Origin: Megaustenia siamemsis
Lineage: Eukaryota > Mollusca > Gastropoda > Stylommatophora > Ariophantidae
Length of the DNA: 64,000 nucleotides
Assembly: GCA_032433765.1 (NCBI GenBank)
Contig: JAVIAB010000024.1
Span: forward strand, 14,132,126-14,196,125
Direction: 5' to 3'
How positions within the stretch are numbered: the stretch's first letter is position 1; each line of letters begins with the position of its first letter. The notes below the pieces were generated by a model, which did no database searches, had not been told where the DNA came from, and saw nothing but the letters and a program-made list of their open reading frames with translations. Positions 63,846 to 64,000 of this stretch are shown here, in pieces. A program made the position numbers and the translations under genes.

Positions 63846-64000
63846 AGGTGACTAACACAGACATGCACACACAAAGATATGAGATGTGACTAACACAGAC
63901 ATGCGCACAGCGATACGAGGCATAACTAACACTGACGCACATCAAGATATGAGATATGACTAACATAGACATACACGTAAAGATATGACACATGACTAAC
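63846..64000. repeat. ~43-bp minisatellite running off the window
   Basis: Degenerate units with TGACTAACACAGACATGC and ACAAAGATATGAGATG; at least three and a half units before the sequence ends. Confidence 0.75.

Overview
The window looks like a metazoan, gene-poor, repeat-saturated intergenic or large-intron segment. I see no bacterial features, rRNA or genuine tRNA gene. The content is non-LTR retrotransposon debris, tRNA-headed SINEs, one Tc1/mariner-superfamily DNA transposon, a foldback MITE and about twenty tandem arrays. The mix (many LINE families with GAT or GAA 3' tails, several tRNA-derived SINEs, a transposase with very wide DD-E spacing) suggests a lophotrochozoan, most likely a mollusc. 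That is inference; no species is diagnosed by the sequence.

Family labels used here are mine. LINE-alpha, -beta and -gamma end in (GAT)n; LINE-delta and -epsilon end in (GAA)n; -zeta, -eta, -theta, -iota and -kappa are other RT C-terminal fragments; one further LINE carries an RNase H domain. SINE-A has a T-rich 3' end, SINE-B ends in CTTTACC repeats, SINE-C is tRNA-Leu/Ser-like with a poly-A tail, and SINE-D is a further tRNA-headed element. Repeats E, F and G are dispersed elements of unknown class.

Layout. 0-4 kb: nested SINE-A, LINE-alpha, SINE-A and short minisatellites. 4-9 kb: 20-bp and AAGG arrays, LINE-alpha, pyrimidine-rich DNA. 9-12.4 kb: repeat G, LINE ends and a 55-bp minisatellite. 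12.6-16.4 kb: LINE-gamma copies, SINE-B, and a LINE-delta copy split by a LINE-epsilon and a SINE-B. 16.4-18.7 kb: a long trinucleotide array and a SINE-A with a hugely expanded tail. 19-24.8 kb: LINEs and a complete DD83E transposon inserted in a 27-bp minisatellite. 25-30 kb: LINEs, one candidate host exon, nested insertions. 30.7-31.2 kb: a 15-bp array open in several frames. 31.5-37.8 kb: LINE-delta holding a MITE, an inverted SINE-B, nested SINE-A/LINE-alpha, SINE-C, LINE-eta split by LINE-epsilon. 38-44 kb: four minisatellites. 44-50 kb: an RNase H LINE fragment and nested LINEs. 50.2-55.6 kb: a 38-bp satellite. 56-64 kb: LINE-beta with recognisable RT domain, 20- and 56-bp arrays, repeat F.

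Two themes tie the window together. First, at least twenty insertions, of different LINE and SINE families, are bounded by target-site duplications I could read directly, mostly 9-12 bp and very often exactly 11 bp. Second, several tandem arrays grow from the 3' end of a retroelement: the 5.3-kb satellite from the last codons of a LINE-delta, a 38-bp array from the last codons of LINE-eta, a 56-bp array from repeat F, and a pentanucleotide array from a SINE-A tail. The only plausible host coding sequence is a single exon at about 27.6 kb; its product is not recognised.
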